In this document: piece after piece, positions 1-10,020 of the stretch
How the letters are laid out: each line of letters opens with the position of its first letter
Position numbering within the stretch: position 1 is the stretch's first letter
Source: MR-S7 sp000400995
GTDB lineage: Bacteria; Pseudomonadota; Gammaproteobacteria; Burkholderiales; Burkholderiaceae_C
Reading direction: 5' to 3'
DNA: 64,000 nt
Assembly (NCBI RefSeq): GCF_045291395.1
Contig: NZ_CP152342.1
Location: 124,001-188,000, forward strand
Program-made: the position numbers and the translations under genes
The notes under the pieces: model-generated
The model's input: the letters and a program-made list of their open reading frames with translations, nothing else
The model's database searches: none
Told to the model about the DNA's origin: nothing

Positions 1-124
1 GCCGGGCATGACCGGCCACTCGCTCGTGCCCATGTCGGCGCGCGCGGCCGGCATCAGCTACGAGGACCTGTGCCTGCGCATCCTCGCGGGCGCGTCGCTG
101 GACGCGCTGCAGGGACGGGGCTAG
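1..124 (+). CDS. ddl: D-alanine--D-alanine ligase, C-terminal end (partial)
   Basis: The last 41 codons of a gene that enters from the left edge, read from position 2 and ending at TAG 122-124. The tail reads PGMTGHSLVPMSARAAGISY and so on, the usual carboxy end of the ATP-grasp ligase DdlB, which joins two D-alanines for the peptidoglycan pentapeptide. The conserved PGMT.HSL.P..A...G..Y.DL pattern is visible. The catalytic ATP-grasp core lies outside the window. Its position nine bases before ftsQ matches the dcw cluster order of betaproteobacteria and supports the call. Confidence 0.9.
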   Translation, partial: PGMTGHSLVPMSARAAGISYEDLCLRILAGASLDALQGRG

Positions 125-133
125 GAGCCAAGC

Positions 134-976
134 ATGGCCACCGCGCTGCCCGCACCGCTCGACGTCAAGCTCATGAACCTGACCGCCACGGTCCTGTTCA
201 TGGGCGCGGTCGTGGGTGTGCTGGCGGCGGGCGGCGGCTGGCTGTTGCGGCATCCGGCCTTCGCGATCGGCCGCATCGCCGTGGAGGGCGAGCTGGTGCA
301 CACCAGCGCCGTGGCCCTGCGCGCCAACGTGGCGCCGCAGCTCGTGGGCAACTTCTTCACGCTGGACCTGGAGGCTGCGCGCCGCGCGTTCGAGCAGGTG
401 CCCTGGGTGCGGCGCGCCTACGTGCACCGCGAATTCCCGAGCGGTTTGCGCGTGCAGCTGCAGGAGCACGACGCGGTCGCCTACTGGGGCGCAGAGGGCA
501 GCGCCACGCTGGTCAACAGCCATGGCGAGGTGTTCGAGGCCGGCAGCGACGATCTGGAGCAGGACAACCTGCCGCGCCTGGTGGGCGTGCCCGAGCGCTC
601 GGCCGAGATGCTGCGCGTGTACCAGCGCCTGGCGCCTGTGCTTGCGCCCCTGCAATCGGACATCGACACGCTGGAGCGCACCGGCCAGGGCGGCTGGCGC
701 GCCACGCTGGACAGCGGCGCGGTGCTGGAGCTGGGCGGCGGCGACGAGGCCGCGCTGATGGAGCGCGTGCGCCGGCTCGTGAACACCCTGCCGCGCGTGG
801 CGCAGCAGCAGGGGCGGCGCGTGGACGCCCTGGAATACGCGGACCTGCGGCACGCCAGCGGCTACGCGCTGCGGCTGCGCGGCGTGACCACCGTGAGCGG
901 CGATGCGCCCGCACCCAAGCCGGCGGCCAAGCCCAAGGCGCCCGCCAGGCCCGCACAGAACAACCACCGGGGGTAG
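134..976 (+). CDS. ftsQ: Cell division protein FtsQ
   Basis: This 280-residue inner-membrane protein of the divisome links early cytoplasmic division proteins to the periplasmic FtsB/FtsL and FtsW/FtsI complex. The N-terminus is short and cytoplasmic, followed by one membrane segment at about residues 15-37. A POTRA domain starts near residue 42 (FAIGRIAVEGEL) and the FtsQ/DivIB beta domain follows. The tail is rich in proline, lysine and alanine (about residues 263-280). An AGGAG ribosome site overlaps the ddl stop, just before the ATG, which fixes the start. The gene is followed by ftsA after nine bases, as in the conserved ddl-ftsQ-ftsA-ftsZ order. Confidence 0.95.
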   Translation: MATALPAPLDVKLMNLTATVLFMGAVVGVLAAGGGWLLRHPAFAIGRIAVEGELVHTSAVALRANVAPQLVGNFFTLDLEAARRAFEQVPWVRRAYVHREFPSGLRVQLQEHDAVAYWGAEGSATLVNSHGEVFEAGSDDLEQDNLPRLVGVPERSAEMLRVYQRLAPVLAPLQSDIDTLERTGQGGWRATLDSGAVLELGGGDEAALMERVRRLVNTLPRVAQQQGRRVDALEYADLRHASGYALRLRGVTTVSGDAPAPKPAAKPKAPARPAQNNHRG

Positions 977-985
977 GACTCAAAG

Positions 986-2214
986 ATGGCAAGAGAATAC
1001 AAAGACGTAGTCGTGGGGTTGGACATCGGCACCGCCAAGGTCATGGCCGTGGTGGCCGAGGTGATGCCGGGCGGCGAGCTCAAGCTCGCCGGCCTGGGCG
1101 TGGCCCCGAGCAACGGCCTCAAGCGCGGCGTGGTCGTGAACATCGACGCCACGGTGCAGAGCATCCAGCAGGCGCTGAAGGAGGCCGAGCTGATGGCCGA
1201 CTGCAAGATCCAGCGCGTCTACACCGGCATCACCGGCAGCCACATCCGCGGCCTCAATTCGAGCGGCATGGTGGCCGTGAAGGACAAGGAAGTCACCCAG
1301 GCCGACGTGGCGCGCGTGGTGGAGACGGCCAAGGCCATCAACATCTCCAGCGACCAGCGCCTGCTGCTCGTGGAGCCGCAGGAATTCGTGATCGACGGGC
1401 AGGACGTGAAGGAGCCCATCGGCATGAGCGGCATCCGCCTGGAGGCGAAGATCCACATCGTGACCGGCGCGCAGAGCGCGGCCGAGAACATCATCAAGTG
1501 CGTGCGCCGCTGCGGGCTGGAGGTGGAGCAGCTCATGCTCAACCCCTGGCCAGCAGCCAGGCCGTGCTGACCGACGACGAGCGCGAGCTGGGCGTGGCCG
1601 TGGTGGACATCGGCGCGGGCACGACCGACGTGGCCATCTTCACCGGCGGCGCGATCCGCCACACGGCCGTGATCCCGATCGCGGGCGACCTCATCACCAG
1701 CGACATCGCCATGGCGCTGCGCACGCCCACCAAGGACGCTGAGGACATCAAGGTCGAGAGCGGCTATGCCAAGCAGCTCCTGGCCGACCCCGAGGCGCAG
1801 GTGGAGGTGCCGGGCCTGGGCGACCGCAGCCCGCGCATGCTCAGCAAGCAGGCGCTGGCCGGCGTGATCGAGCCGCGCGTGGAAGAGATCTTCTCGCTCG
1901 TGCAGCAGGTCGTGCGCGAGTCGGGCTACGAGGAAGTGCTGTCCTCGGGCATCGTGCTCACGGGCGGCAGCGCCGTCATGCCGGGCATGGTGGAGCTGGG
2001 CGAGGACATCTTCCTCAAGCCCGTGCGCCGCGGCATTCCCAAGTATTCGAGCGCGCTGGCCGACATGATCGCCCAGCCGCGTGCGGCCACCGTCATGGGC
2101 CTGCTCGAAGAGGCGCGCCTGGCGCGGCTGCGCGGCTTCAAGGTGGCGGCCAAGAGCGGCTCGGTGAAGACCGCGTTCGGCCGCATCAAGGACTTCATCG
2201 TGGGGAACTTCTGA
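986..2214 (+). CDS. ftsA: Cell division protein FtsA (reading frame interrupted by one-base loss)
   Basis: FtsA is the actin-like ATPase that tethers FtsZ to the membrane. The first frame starts at ATG 986 with the phosphate-binding motif GLDIGTAKVM near residues 11-20 and runs to about position 1542. There the expected LNPLASSQAVLTDDE needs a shift of frame. The remainder, with VVDIGAGTTDVAIF and the second nucleotide-binding region, continues in another frame to TGA 2212-2214 and ends in the amphipathic membrane helix FGRIKDFIVGNF. The break sits in a CCCC run at 1543-1546 where five Cs would restore a 409-residue protein of normal length. FtsA is essential in this kind of cell, so the loss is most likely a sequencing error. 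Without correction the first frame stops at 1570. Confidence 0.9.
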
Positions 2215-2373
2215 CATGGCCGCCACACAGCTCTGGCTGGCCCGTGCGGGCCCGCCCCGCCGCAAGAGAGGGCGATGGCGAAGTACCGCGCCGCCGCCCG
2301 ACGGGACCACCCGCCACAAGCAAGCACACAACCCCTATTCGCACATCACAACGCAAGTTTCAGGAGCACCAAC

Positions 2374-3597
2374 ATGACCATCGAAATGATCGAGTCCGAA
2401 GAGTTCAACCAGGGCACGCAGATCAAGGTGATCGGTGTCGGCGGCGGCGGCGGCAATGCGGTCGCGCACATGATCGCGCGCAGCGTGCAGGGCGTGGAAT
2501 TCGTCTGCGCCAACACCGATTCCCAGGCGCTCGCACGCAGCCCGGCGCACCGCACCATCCAGCTGGGCAGCAACGGCCTTGGCGCCGGCAGCAAGCCCGA
2601 CAAGGGCCGCGAAGCCGCAGAGGCCGCGCAGGAAGACATCCGCCAAGCCATCGCCGGCGCGCACATGCTGTTCATCACGGCCGGCATGGGCGGCGGCACG
2701 GGCACGGGCGCTGCGCCCGTGATCGCGCGCGTGGCCAAGGAGATGGGCATCCTCACCGTGGGCGTGGTCACCAAGCCCTTCGACTGGGAGGGCGGCCGCC
2801 GCATGAAGAACGCCGACGAGGGCCTGACCGAGCTGGAGGCCAACGTCGACTCGCTGATCGTCGTGCTCAACGAGAAGCTGCTCGAGGTGCTGGGCGACGA
2901 CATCACCCAGGACGAAGCCTTCGCGCACGCCAACGACGTGCTCAAGAACGCCGTGGGCGGCATCGCCGAGATCATCAACGAATACGGCCAGGTGAACGTC
3001 GACTTCGAGGACGTGCGCACCGTCATGGGCGAGCCCGGCAAGGCCATGATGGGCACGGCCACGGCCAGCGGTCCTGACCGTGCGCGCATCGCCGCCGAGC
3101 AGGCCATCGCATGCCCGCTGCTGGAGGGCATCGACCTGTCGGGCGCCAAGGGCGTGCTGGTACTGGTCACGGCCAGCAAGGGCAGCCTGAAGCTGTCCGA
3201 GTCGCGCCTCGCGATGAACACCATCAACGCCTACGCCTCGCCCGATGCGCACGTCATCTTCGGCGCCGCCTACGACGACACGCTGGGCGACGAGATCCGC
3301 GTGACCGTCGTGGCCACCGGCCTGTCGCGCGCCAACGCCCGCCGCCAGCCCATGCAGGTGGTGCAGGGCAGCCTGCGCACCGGCACCGACAACGTGGCCT
3401 ACCAGATGCCCATGGCCGGCGCCGCCGTGGCCGGCGGCGTGCTGGGCGGCACGGCCCAGGCCGACTACGGCAACATGGCCGTGCCCAGCGTGTGGCGCAC
3501 CAACCGCACCCAGGCCGCGGCGCGCGTGGACGCGCTGTCCTCGGGCGGCATGGACGACCTGGAGATCCCGGCCTTCCTGCGCAAGCAGGCCGACTGA
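2374..3597 (+). CDS. ftsZ: Cell division protein FtsZ
   Basis: FtsZ is the tubulin-like GTPase that forms the division ring. The 407-residue product has the N-terminal glycine-rich region (KVIGVGGGGGNAV), the signature GGGTGTGAAPVIA, the T7 loop with NVDFEDV, and the C-terminal FtsA/ZipA-binding peptide DDLEIPAFLRKQAD. An in-frame extension reaches upstream to 2275, but the start at 2374 is preferred: it has CAGGAG nine bases upstream and begins MTIEMIESEEFNQG, the usual start in this family. The 159-bp gap to ftsA is longer than the other spacings in the cluster and could hold an ftsZ promoter. A strong terminator follows. Confidence 0.97.
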   Translation: MTIEMIESEEFNQGTQIKVIGVGGGGGNAVAHMIARSVQGVEFVCANTDSQALARSPAHRTIQLGSNGLGAGSKPDKGREAAEAAQEDIRQAIAGAHMLFITAGMGGGTGTGAAPVIARVAKEMGILTVGVVTKPFDWEGGRRMKNADEGLTELEANVDSLIVVLNEKLLEVLGDDITQDEAFAHANDVLKNAVGGIAEIINEYGQVNVDFEDVRTVMGEPGKAMMGTATASGPDRARIAAEQAIACPLLEGIDLSGAKGVLVLVTASKGSLKLSESRLAMNTINAYASPDAHVIFGAAYDDTLGDEIRVTVVATGLSRANARRQPMQVVQGSLRTGTDNVAYQMPMAGAAVAGGVLGGTAQADYGNMAVPSVWRTNRTQAAARVDALSSGGMDDLEIPAFLRKQAD

Positions 3598-3616
3598 GCC
3601 TTTGCGGCCTTGCACG

Positions 3617-3653
3617 AACCGGCCGCGCCTTCCGGGGCGCGGCCGGTTTTTTT
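3617..3653 (+). terminator. Rho-independent terminator after ftsZ
   Basis: A 12-bp GC-rich stem (ACCGGCCGCGCC pairing with GGCGCGGCCGGT) with a short TTCCG-type loop is followed by a run of seven Ts. It lies 20 bases after the ftsZ stop and would separate the ddl-ftsQAZ transcript from lpxC. Confidence 0.88.
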
Positions 3654-3712
3654 GTCTGTGCGGCTATCGCGCCGATAGCGGGATTTCCCGTGCCCCACAA
3701 GGGTGCGCCCGG

Positions 3713-3718
3713 TAAAAT
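3713..3718 (+). promoter_or_regulatory. Candidate -10 element of lpxC (short or no leader)
   Basis: TAAAAT lies six bases before the lpxC ATG, downstream of the ftsZ terminator, so lpxC needs its own promoter here. No convincing TTGACA-type -35 box is seen at the normal distance. If this is the -10 box, transcription would start at or very close to the ATG. Confidence 0.35.
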
Positions 3719-3724
3719 CGCCGG

Positions 3725-4648
3725 ATGCTCCAGCAACGCACCATCAAGACCCTGACCCGCGCCGTCGGCGTAGGCCTGCACAGCGGCCAGCGGGTCGAGT
3801 TGACGTTGCGCCCGGCTCAAGCAGACACGGGCATCGTGTTCCGCCGCGTCGACCTGCCCGAGCCGGTGGACATCCCCATCACCGCGACGGCCGTGGTCGA
3901 TACGCGCATGGCCTCGACCATCGGCGCGGGCGGCGCCAAGGTGCATACGGTGGAGCACCTCATGTCCGCCTGCGCGGGCCTGGGGCTGGACAACCTCTAC
4001 ATCGACATCACGGCCGAGGAAGTGCCCATCCTCGACGGCTCCTCGGCCTCGTTCGTGTTCCTGCTGCAAAGCGCGGGCGTGGAACTGCAGAACGCGCCCA
4101 AGCGCTTCATCCGCGTCAAGCGTCCCGTCGAGGTGCGCGAGGGCGAGGGCAACAACCTCAAGTGGGCGCGGCTCGACCCGTACCACGGCTTCAAGCTGCG
4201 CTTCGAGATCGACTTCGCCCACCCGGCCGTCGATTCCACGGGGCAGAGCGTGGAGTTCGATCTGGGCAGCGGCAACTACACGCGCGACATCGCGCGCGCG
4301 CGCACCTTCGGCTTCACCAAGGACGTGGAGATGCTGCGCTCCAACGGCCTCGCGCTCGGCGGCGGGCTGGACAACGCCATCGTCATGGACGACTACAAGG
4401 TGCTCAACAGCGACGGCCTGCGCTACGACGCCGAATTCGCCCGGCACAAGATCCTCGACGCGATGGGCGACCTGTACCTCGTGGGGAAGCCGCTGCTGGC
4501 CGCCTACAGCGCCTTCCGCTCGGGCCACGCGATGAACAACCTGCTGCTGCGTGAACTGCTCGCGCACGAGGATGCGTGGGAGATCGTCACGTTCCAGAAC
4601 GAGCGCCACGCCCCCGCGGGCTTCGCGCAGCCCGCGCGGGCCTGGTGA
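3725..4648 (+). CDS. lpxC: UDP-3-O-acyl-N-acetylglucosamine deacetylase LpxC
   Basis: LpxC is the zinc-dependent deacetylase that catalyses the committed step of lipid A synthesis. The 307-residue length is normal. The zinc-site motif HTVEHLMSA places His74 and His78 in the first domain. The second domain carries the HKILDAMGDL motif near residue 240 and the FRSGHAMNNLLLREL histidine near 265. The start MLQQRTIKTLTRAVGVGLHSG matches the family N-terminus. The gene closes the dcw cluster, as in most betaproteobacteria, and its own terminator-isolated position suggests separate expression from ftsZ. Confidence 0.97.
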   Translation: MLQQRTIKTLTRAVGVGLHSGQRVELTLRPAQADTGIVFRRVDLPEPVDIPITATAVVDTRMASTIGAGGAKVHTVEHLMSACAGLGLDNLYIDITAEEVPILDGSSASFVFLLQSAGVELQNAPKRFIRVKRPVEVREGEGNNLKWARLDPYHGFKLRFEIDFAHPAVDSTGQSVEFDLGSGNYTRDIARARTFGFTKDVEMLRSNGLALGGGLDNAIVMDDYKVLNSDGLRYDAEFARHKILDAMGDLYLVGKPLLAAYSAFRSGHAMNNLLLRELLAHEDAWEIVTFQNERHAPAGFAQPARAW

Positions 4649-4663
4649 CGGAGTGCCCGCGCG

Positions 4664-4840
4664 ATGCTGATCTTCCGCTGGGCCGTGATGCTGCTGCTGC
4701 TCGCGGCGGCCGTCTCCTTCGCCTTCTTCGCTGCCACGGGCCAGCAGCGCTACAAGCGCTTCGGCCTGGTCATCGTCAAGTGGACGATCATCGCGGCCTT
4801 CATGTTCTTCGCGGTGCTGGTCCTGGAGCGTTTGGCGTAA
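4664..4840 (+). CDS. Small two-helix membrane protein downstream of lpxC
   Basis: A 58-codon open frame starts with MLIFRWAVMLLLLAAAVSFA and ends in LERLA, 15 bases after the lpxC stop, probably in the same transcript. Two hydrophobic segments at about residues 3-22 and 36-53 are joined by a short basic loop (TGQQRYKRFG), so the product is probably an inner-membrane hairpin with the loop in the cytoplasm. I do not recognise a named family. Small proteins of this type are common after lpxC in related genomes, as far as I recall. The function is unknown. The regular hydrophobic pattern and tight spacing support a real gene. Confidence 0.7.
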   Translation: MLIFRWAVMLLLLAAAVSFAFFAATGQQRYKRFGLVIVKWTIIAAFMFFAVLVLERLA

Positions 4841-4849
4841 ACTGCGCCT

Positions 4850-4992
4850 CGCTCCGGGGTGCACGTAGGAGTCTGTTCAAGTTTTTTAGCGATCTCTAGA
4901 AAACCTTGAACAGGCTCCTGGGCGTGCTGAGACGGCGGACCTGACCGCCGGAACCGCGAACTTGATCTGGTTAGTACCAGCGTAAGAAGAGC
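4850..4992 (+). ncRNA. TPP riboswitch (THI element) controlling thiC
   Basis: The conserved TPP-sensing core is visible: CGGGGTGC (4855-4862), GCTGAGAC (4926-4933), and the P4/P5 part running CTTGATCTGGTTAGTACCAG then CG (4961-4982). GCTC at 4851-4854 can pair with GAGC at 4988-4991 to close P1. The P3 arm is unusually long: 4867-4885 and 4900-4919 form a near-perfect 19-bp stem. Its place 94 bases before thiC agrees with the known role of this class, which lowers expression of thiamine synthesis when TPP is plentiful. No strong terminator follows, so control at the ribosome site is more likely (inference). Confidence 0.92.
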
Positions 4993-5085
4993 TGCAGTGG
5001 GAATCCGTGCGTGTGCCATGGCACGCGCGCGGGCCATCCCGCCGATTTGCGGAGCATTCCATCCACCTTCACCGGAGTGCCCGCC

Positions 5086-6930
<1,845 letters not shown>

Positions 6931-6936
6931 CGGCGT

Positions 6937-8556
6937 TCAGGCGCCGGGCAGCAGGGCGAGCCGCGGCGGCTCGCCCGCCCGCGGCGCTGGCAGCACGAAG
7001 CGGCTGATCAGCGCGCTCAGCTCGCGCGCCTGGGTGTGCAGGCCCTCGGCCGCGGCGGCCGATTCCTCCACCAGCGCGGCGTTCTGCTGCGTCATCCGGT
7101 CCAGGCCCGAGACGGCCTGGTGGATGGCGGCGATGTCGCGGTCCTGCGCCTGGGCATGGGCGGTGATCTCGCCCATGGTCTGCGCGGCATGCCCGACCGC
7201 CGCGACGATGCGCTGCATGGTGGCGCCGGCCTGGCCCACGAGGTGGCTGCCCGCCTCCACCTGCTGCACCGATGCGCCGATCAGCGCCTTGATCTCCCGG
7301 GCGGCCTGGGCCGAGCGGTTGGCCAGGCTGCGCACCTCCTGCGCCACCACGGCGAAGCCCCGACCCTGCTCGCCAGCGCGCGCGGCCTCCACGGCGGCGT
7401 TGAGCGCCAGGATGTTGGTCTGGAACGCGATGGAGTCGATCACGCCCGTGATGTGGGCGATCTTGCGCGAGCTGGCCGTGATCTGGCCCATGGTGCCCAC
7501 CACCTGCGCGACCACGCCGCCGCCCTCGCGCGCCACCCCCGCAGCCTCGGCCGCGAGGGCCTCGGCGCGGCGCGCCGCGTCGGTGGATTCGTGCACCTTG
7601 CGCGTCACGTGCTCCAGCGCCGCGGCCGTCTGCTGCAGGCTCGCGGCCGCCTCCTCGGTGCGGCTGGAGAGGTGGGCGCTGCCGCCCGCGATCTCGTGCG
7701 AGGCGCCGCTGATGTTCTGCGCGGCGGACTGCACCTGCCGCGCGACGGTGCGCAGCGCGTCCTGCATCACGGCCAGCGAGGCCAGCATGCGGCCCGTCTC
7801 GTCGCGCGCATGGCCTGCGATTTCCTGGCGCAGGTCCAGGCCCGCCACGCGGTCGGCCGTGGCGCTGGCCAGTGCGATGGGACGGGTGATGCTGCGCACG
7901 AGCCACAGCGCCAGCAGAGTGCCCAGCACGAGCGAGAGCGCGCCGAAGGCGATCTGGGCGATGCGCGCCAGCGCGCTGAGCCGGGCGACCTCGGCGGCGG
8001 CGGCATCGATCGCCGCGCGCTGCGCCTGCGTGAGCGCCTGCAGCGCGTCGAGCAGGCCCGCGGCGGCGGGCACGAAGCGCTCGGCATAGGTCTTGCGGAT
8101 GCGCTCGGTCAGGCCCGCGTCGCGTGCCGCGACGAGTTCGGTGCGCGCCTTCAGGAAGTCCTGGCCGGCCGCCTGGATGCGCGCGAGCCGCTCGGCGTCC
8201 TCGGCGGCATCGAGCCGCTGCGTGAGCTGGGCGACGAGCGCGTCGTACTGCGCCTGGGTGCGCGCGATGTCGGCGCCCAGGATCTCGCCCACCTCGGGCT
8301 CCGAGCTCAGGGCCACGGCCTTGTCGCGCTCGGCGTTGATGGACTGCAGCCGGAAGGCGTCGGCCACGAGGCGCTCCGTGCCTACGCTGCGTTCCACCAT
8401 CGCCTGGGTGGCGGCGTGGATGCGCACGAGGGAGCGCACGCCGATGGCCGAGCCCGCGAGGCCGAGGGCGAGCACGGCCAGGAAGACGGTGACGAGGCGC
8501 CGGCCCAGGGCGCTGGAGGCGGAAGAGGGGCGGGGTGCGGATGCTGGTGCAGTCAT
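6937..8556 (-). CDS. Methyl-accepting chemotaxis protein (first copy)
   Basis: This 539-residue transmembrane chemoreceptor has a first membrane helix at about residues 21-41, a helical periplasmic four-helix-bundle-type sensor to about 198, a second helix at 199-220, and a HAMP domain after it. The cytoplasmic signalling domain contains the hairpin tip IDSIAFQTNILALNAAVEAARAGEQGRGFAVVA, which binds CheA/CheW. The protein ends ALLPGA with no CheR-docking pentapeptide, so it may depend on other receptors for methylation. The start is set at MTAPASAPRPSS, after which the membrane helix follows normally. A hairpin sits directly before the start codon. It lies downstream of the TRAP operon on the same strand; the ligand is unknown. 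Confidence 0.93.
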   Translation of the reverse strand: MTAPASAPRPSSASSALGRRLVTVFLAVLALGLAGSAIGVRSLVRIHAATQAMVERSVGTERLVADAFRLQSINAERDKAVALSSEPEVGEILGADIARTQAQYDALVAQLTQRLDAAEDAERLARIQAAGQDFLKARTELVAARDAGLTERIRKTYAERFVPAAAGLLDALQALTQAQRAAIDAAAAEVARLSALARIAQIAFGALSLVLGTLLALWLVRSITRPIALASATADRVAGLDLRQEIAGHARDETGRMLASLAVMQDALRTVARQVQSAAQNISGASHEIAGGSAHLSSRTEEAAASLQQTAAALEHVTRKVHESTDAARRAEALAAEAAGVAREGGGVVAQVVGTMGQITASSRKIAHITGVIDSIAFQTNILALNAAVEAARAGEQGRGFAVVAQEVRSLANRSAQAAREIKALIGASVQQVEAGSHLVGQAGATMQRIVAAVGHAAQTMGEITAHAQAQDRDIAAIHQAVSGLDRMTQQNAALVEESAAAAEGLHTQARELSALISRFVLPAPRAGEPPRLALLPGA

Positions 8557-8580
8557 GGGCGGGTCGATCAGGACCCGCCC
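8557..8580 (-). promoter_or_regulatory. Hairpin touching the chemoreceptor start codon
   Basis: GGGCGGGTC and GACCCGCCC form a perfect 9-bp stem around a six-base loop (GATCAG). It ends directly against the ATG of the first chemoreceptor gene, where the ribosome site should be. It could hide the start region in the mRNA. No other clear Shine-Dalgarno sequence is visible. Confidence 0.45.
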
Positions 8581-8660
8581 ACTATGCGGTGCGGTTGTGA
8601 CAATTTGTTTTAAGCGCACGCCGCATCCGGATTTGCGGTGTGCTCCGCTGCTCCTGAAAG

Positions 8661-8700
8661 AGGAGCTGCCAGCGCTTGTTGGGTAAGCGCTGGCGGCCAA
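8661..8700. repeat. Dispersed palindromic repeat, copy 1
   Basis: GCTGCCAGCGCTT (8665-8677) and AAGCGCTGGCGGC (8685-8697) form a 13-bp stem with one G/T pair and a seven-base loop. It is one of at least nine related elements in this window. It lies between the dctM stop and the chemoreceptor start and may end transcription or protect the transporter mRNA end. Confidence 0.7.
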
Positions 8701-8724
8701 AAAGGCTTGAAGCGCTCTCCCAGG

Positions 8725-10020
8725 CTACATCTTTTCCGGCAGCATCGTGGCGATGCCGGGGAAGAACCACAGGATGACCAGCGCCAGCACCATCAGCAGG
8801 AAGTAGGGTGCGCAGACCCGGGCGATGTAGGTGATCTGCTTGCCCGTCATGCCCTGCAGCACGAACAGGTTGAAGCCCACGGGCGGGGTGATCTGCGCCG
8901 TCTCCACCGTGATGACGAGGAAGATGCCGAACCACAGCGGGTCGATGCCCGCGGCCTGGATGATGGGCAGCACCACGCTCATGGTGAGCACGATGGTGGA
9001 GATGCCGTCCAGGAAGCAGCCGATCAGGATGTAGAAGATGCCCAGCACGATGATGAGCATGGCGGGCGAGAGGCCCAGGCCGCCCACGAACTCGGCGAGC
9101 TGGCGCGGCAGGCCGATGTAGCCCATCGACAGCGTCATGAACGCCGCGCCCGAGAGGATCAGCCCGATCATGCAGTAGAGCCGCGTGGCGCCGAAGAGCG
9201 ACGCCTTGAAGCTCTCCCAGGTGAGCGACTTCTGCGCGGCCGAGAGCACCAGCGCGCCGGCCACGCCGATGCCCGCGGCCTCGGTGGCCGTGGCGATGCC
9301 GGTGTAGATGCTGGCGATCACGCTGCCGATGAGCACCACCACGGGGATCAGGTGGCGGGCCTCGTAGACCTTCTCGCGGAAGGTGAGCTGGCCGTCGGCG
9401 CGCGGCACCTTCTCGGGGTTGAGCAGCGCCCAGACCATGATCCAGCCGCTGAACAGCACGGCCAGCATCAGGCCCGGCAGCACGCCGGCCATGAACAGCT
9501 TGGAGATCGACAGCTCGGCCGACACGCCGTAGACGATCAGGATGATCGACGGCGGGATCAGGAGGCCCAGCGTGGCCGGTCCGCCCAGCGAGCCGATGGT
9601 CTGCGCCTCGGGATAGCCGCGCTTTTGCAGCTCGGGCAGGTTCATCTTGCCCACGGTGGCGCAGGTGGCCGCCGACGAGCCCGACACCGCCGCGAAGATG
9701 GTGCAGCCGATGACGTTGGTGTGCAGCAGCCGCCCCGGCAGCGCGTTGACCCAGGGCGCGAGGCCCCGGAACATGCTCTCCGACAGGTTGGTGCGGTAGA
9801 GGATCTCGCCCATCCAAACGAAGAGCGGCAGCGCCGTGAGCGTCCACGAGCTGGCCGATCCCCAGATGGTCATGGCCATGGCGTCGCCCGCCGCACGGGC
9901 GGTGAAGAACTCCATGCCGAACCAGGCCACGCCCGCGAGCGTGAGGCCCACCCACACGCCGCCGCCCAGGAGGGCCAGCAGCACCACGATCAGCGCGATG
10001 CTGGCGGTGATTTCATTCAT
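8725..10020 (-). CDS. dctM: TRAP transporter large permease, DctM type
   Basis: The 431-residue hydrophobic protein has about twelve membrane segments and DctM signatures such as AAVSGSSAATCATVG, GSLGGPATLGLLIPPSI and ITPPVGFNLFVLQGM. It is the channel subunit that drives sodium-coupled uptake of a carboxylate delivered by the periplasmic receptor. It overlaps dctQ by eight bases and is the last gene of a dctP-dctQ-dctM operon. The nearby pxp genes suggest the substrate is 5-oxoproline; a pyroglutamate-binding DctP subfamily is known in Bordetella. That assignment is an inference from context. Confidence 0.95.
   Translation of the reverse strand: MNEITASIALIVVLLALLGGGVWVGLTLAGVAWFGMEFFTARAAGDAMAMTIWGSASSWTLTALPLFVWMGEILYRTNLSESMFRGLAPWVNALPGRLLHTNVIGCTIFAAVSGSSAATCATVGKMNLPELQKRGYPEAQTIGSLGGPATLGLLIPPSIILIVYGVSAELSISKLFMAGVLPGLMLAVLFSGWIMVWALLNPEKVPRADGQLTFREKVYEARHLIPVVVLIGSVIASIYTGIATATEAAGIGVAGALVLSAAQKSLTWESFKASLFGATRLYCMIGLILSGAAFMTLSMGYIGLPRQLAEFVGGLGLSPAMLIIVLGIFYILIGCFLDGISTIVLTMSVVLPIIQAAGIDPLWFGIFLVITVETAQITPPVGFNLFVLQGMTGKQITYIARVCAPYFLLMVLALVILWFFPGIATMLPEKM

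Noticed and set aside
70..2214. A single 714-codon plus-strand frame across ftsQ and ftsA
   Set aside because: Only its last third is FtsA; the first two thirds are out of frame with FtsQ and FtsA and of low complexity. It exists because of the one-base loss in ftsA.
8581..8660. FliA promoter for the first chemoreceptor
   Set aside because: The TAAAACAA-like word upstream has no matching -10 half at 11 bases; the similarity is too weak.
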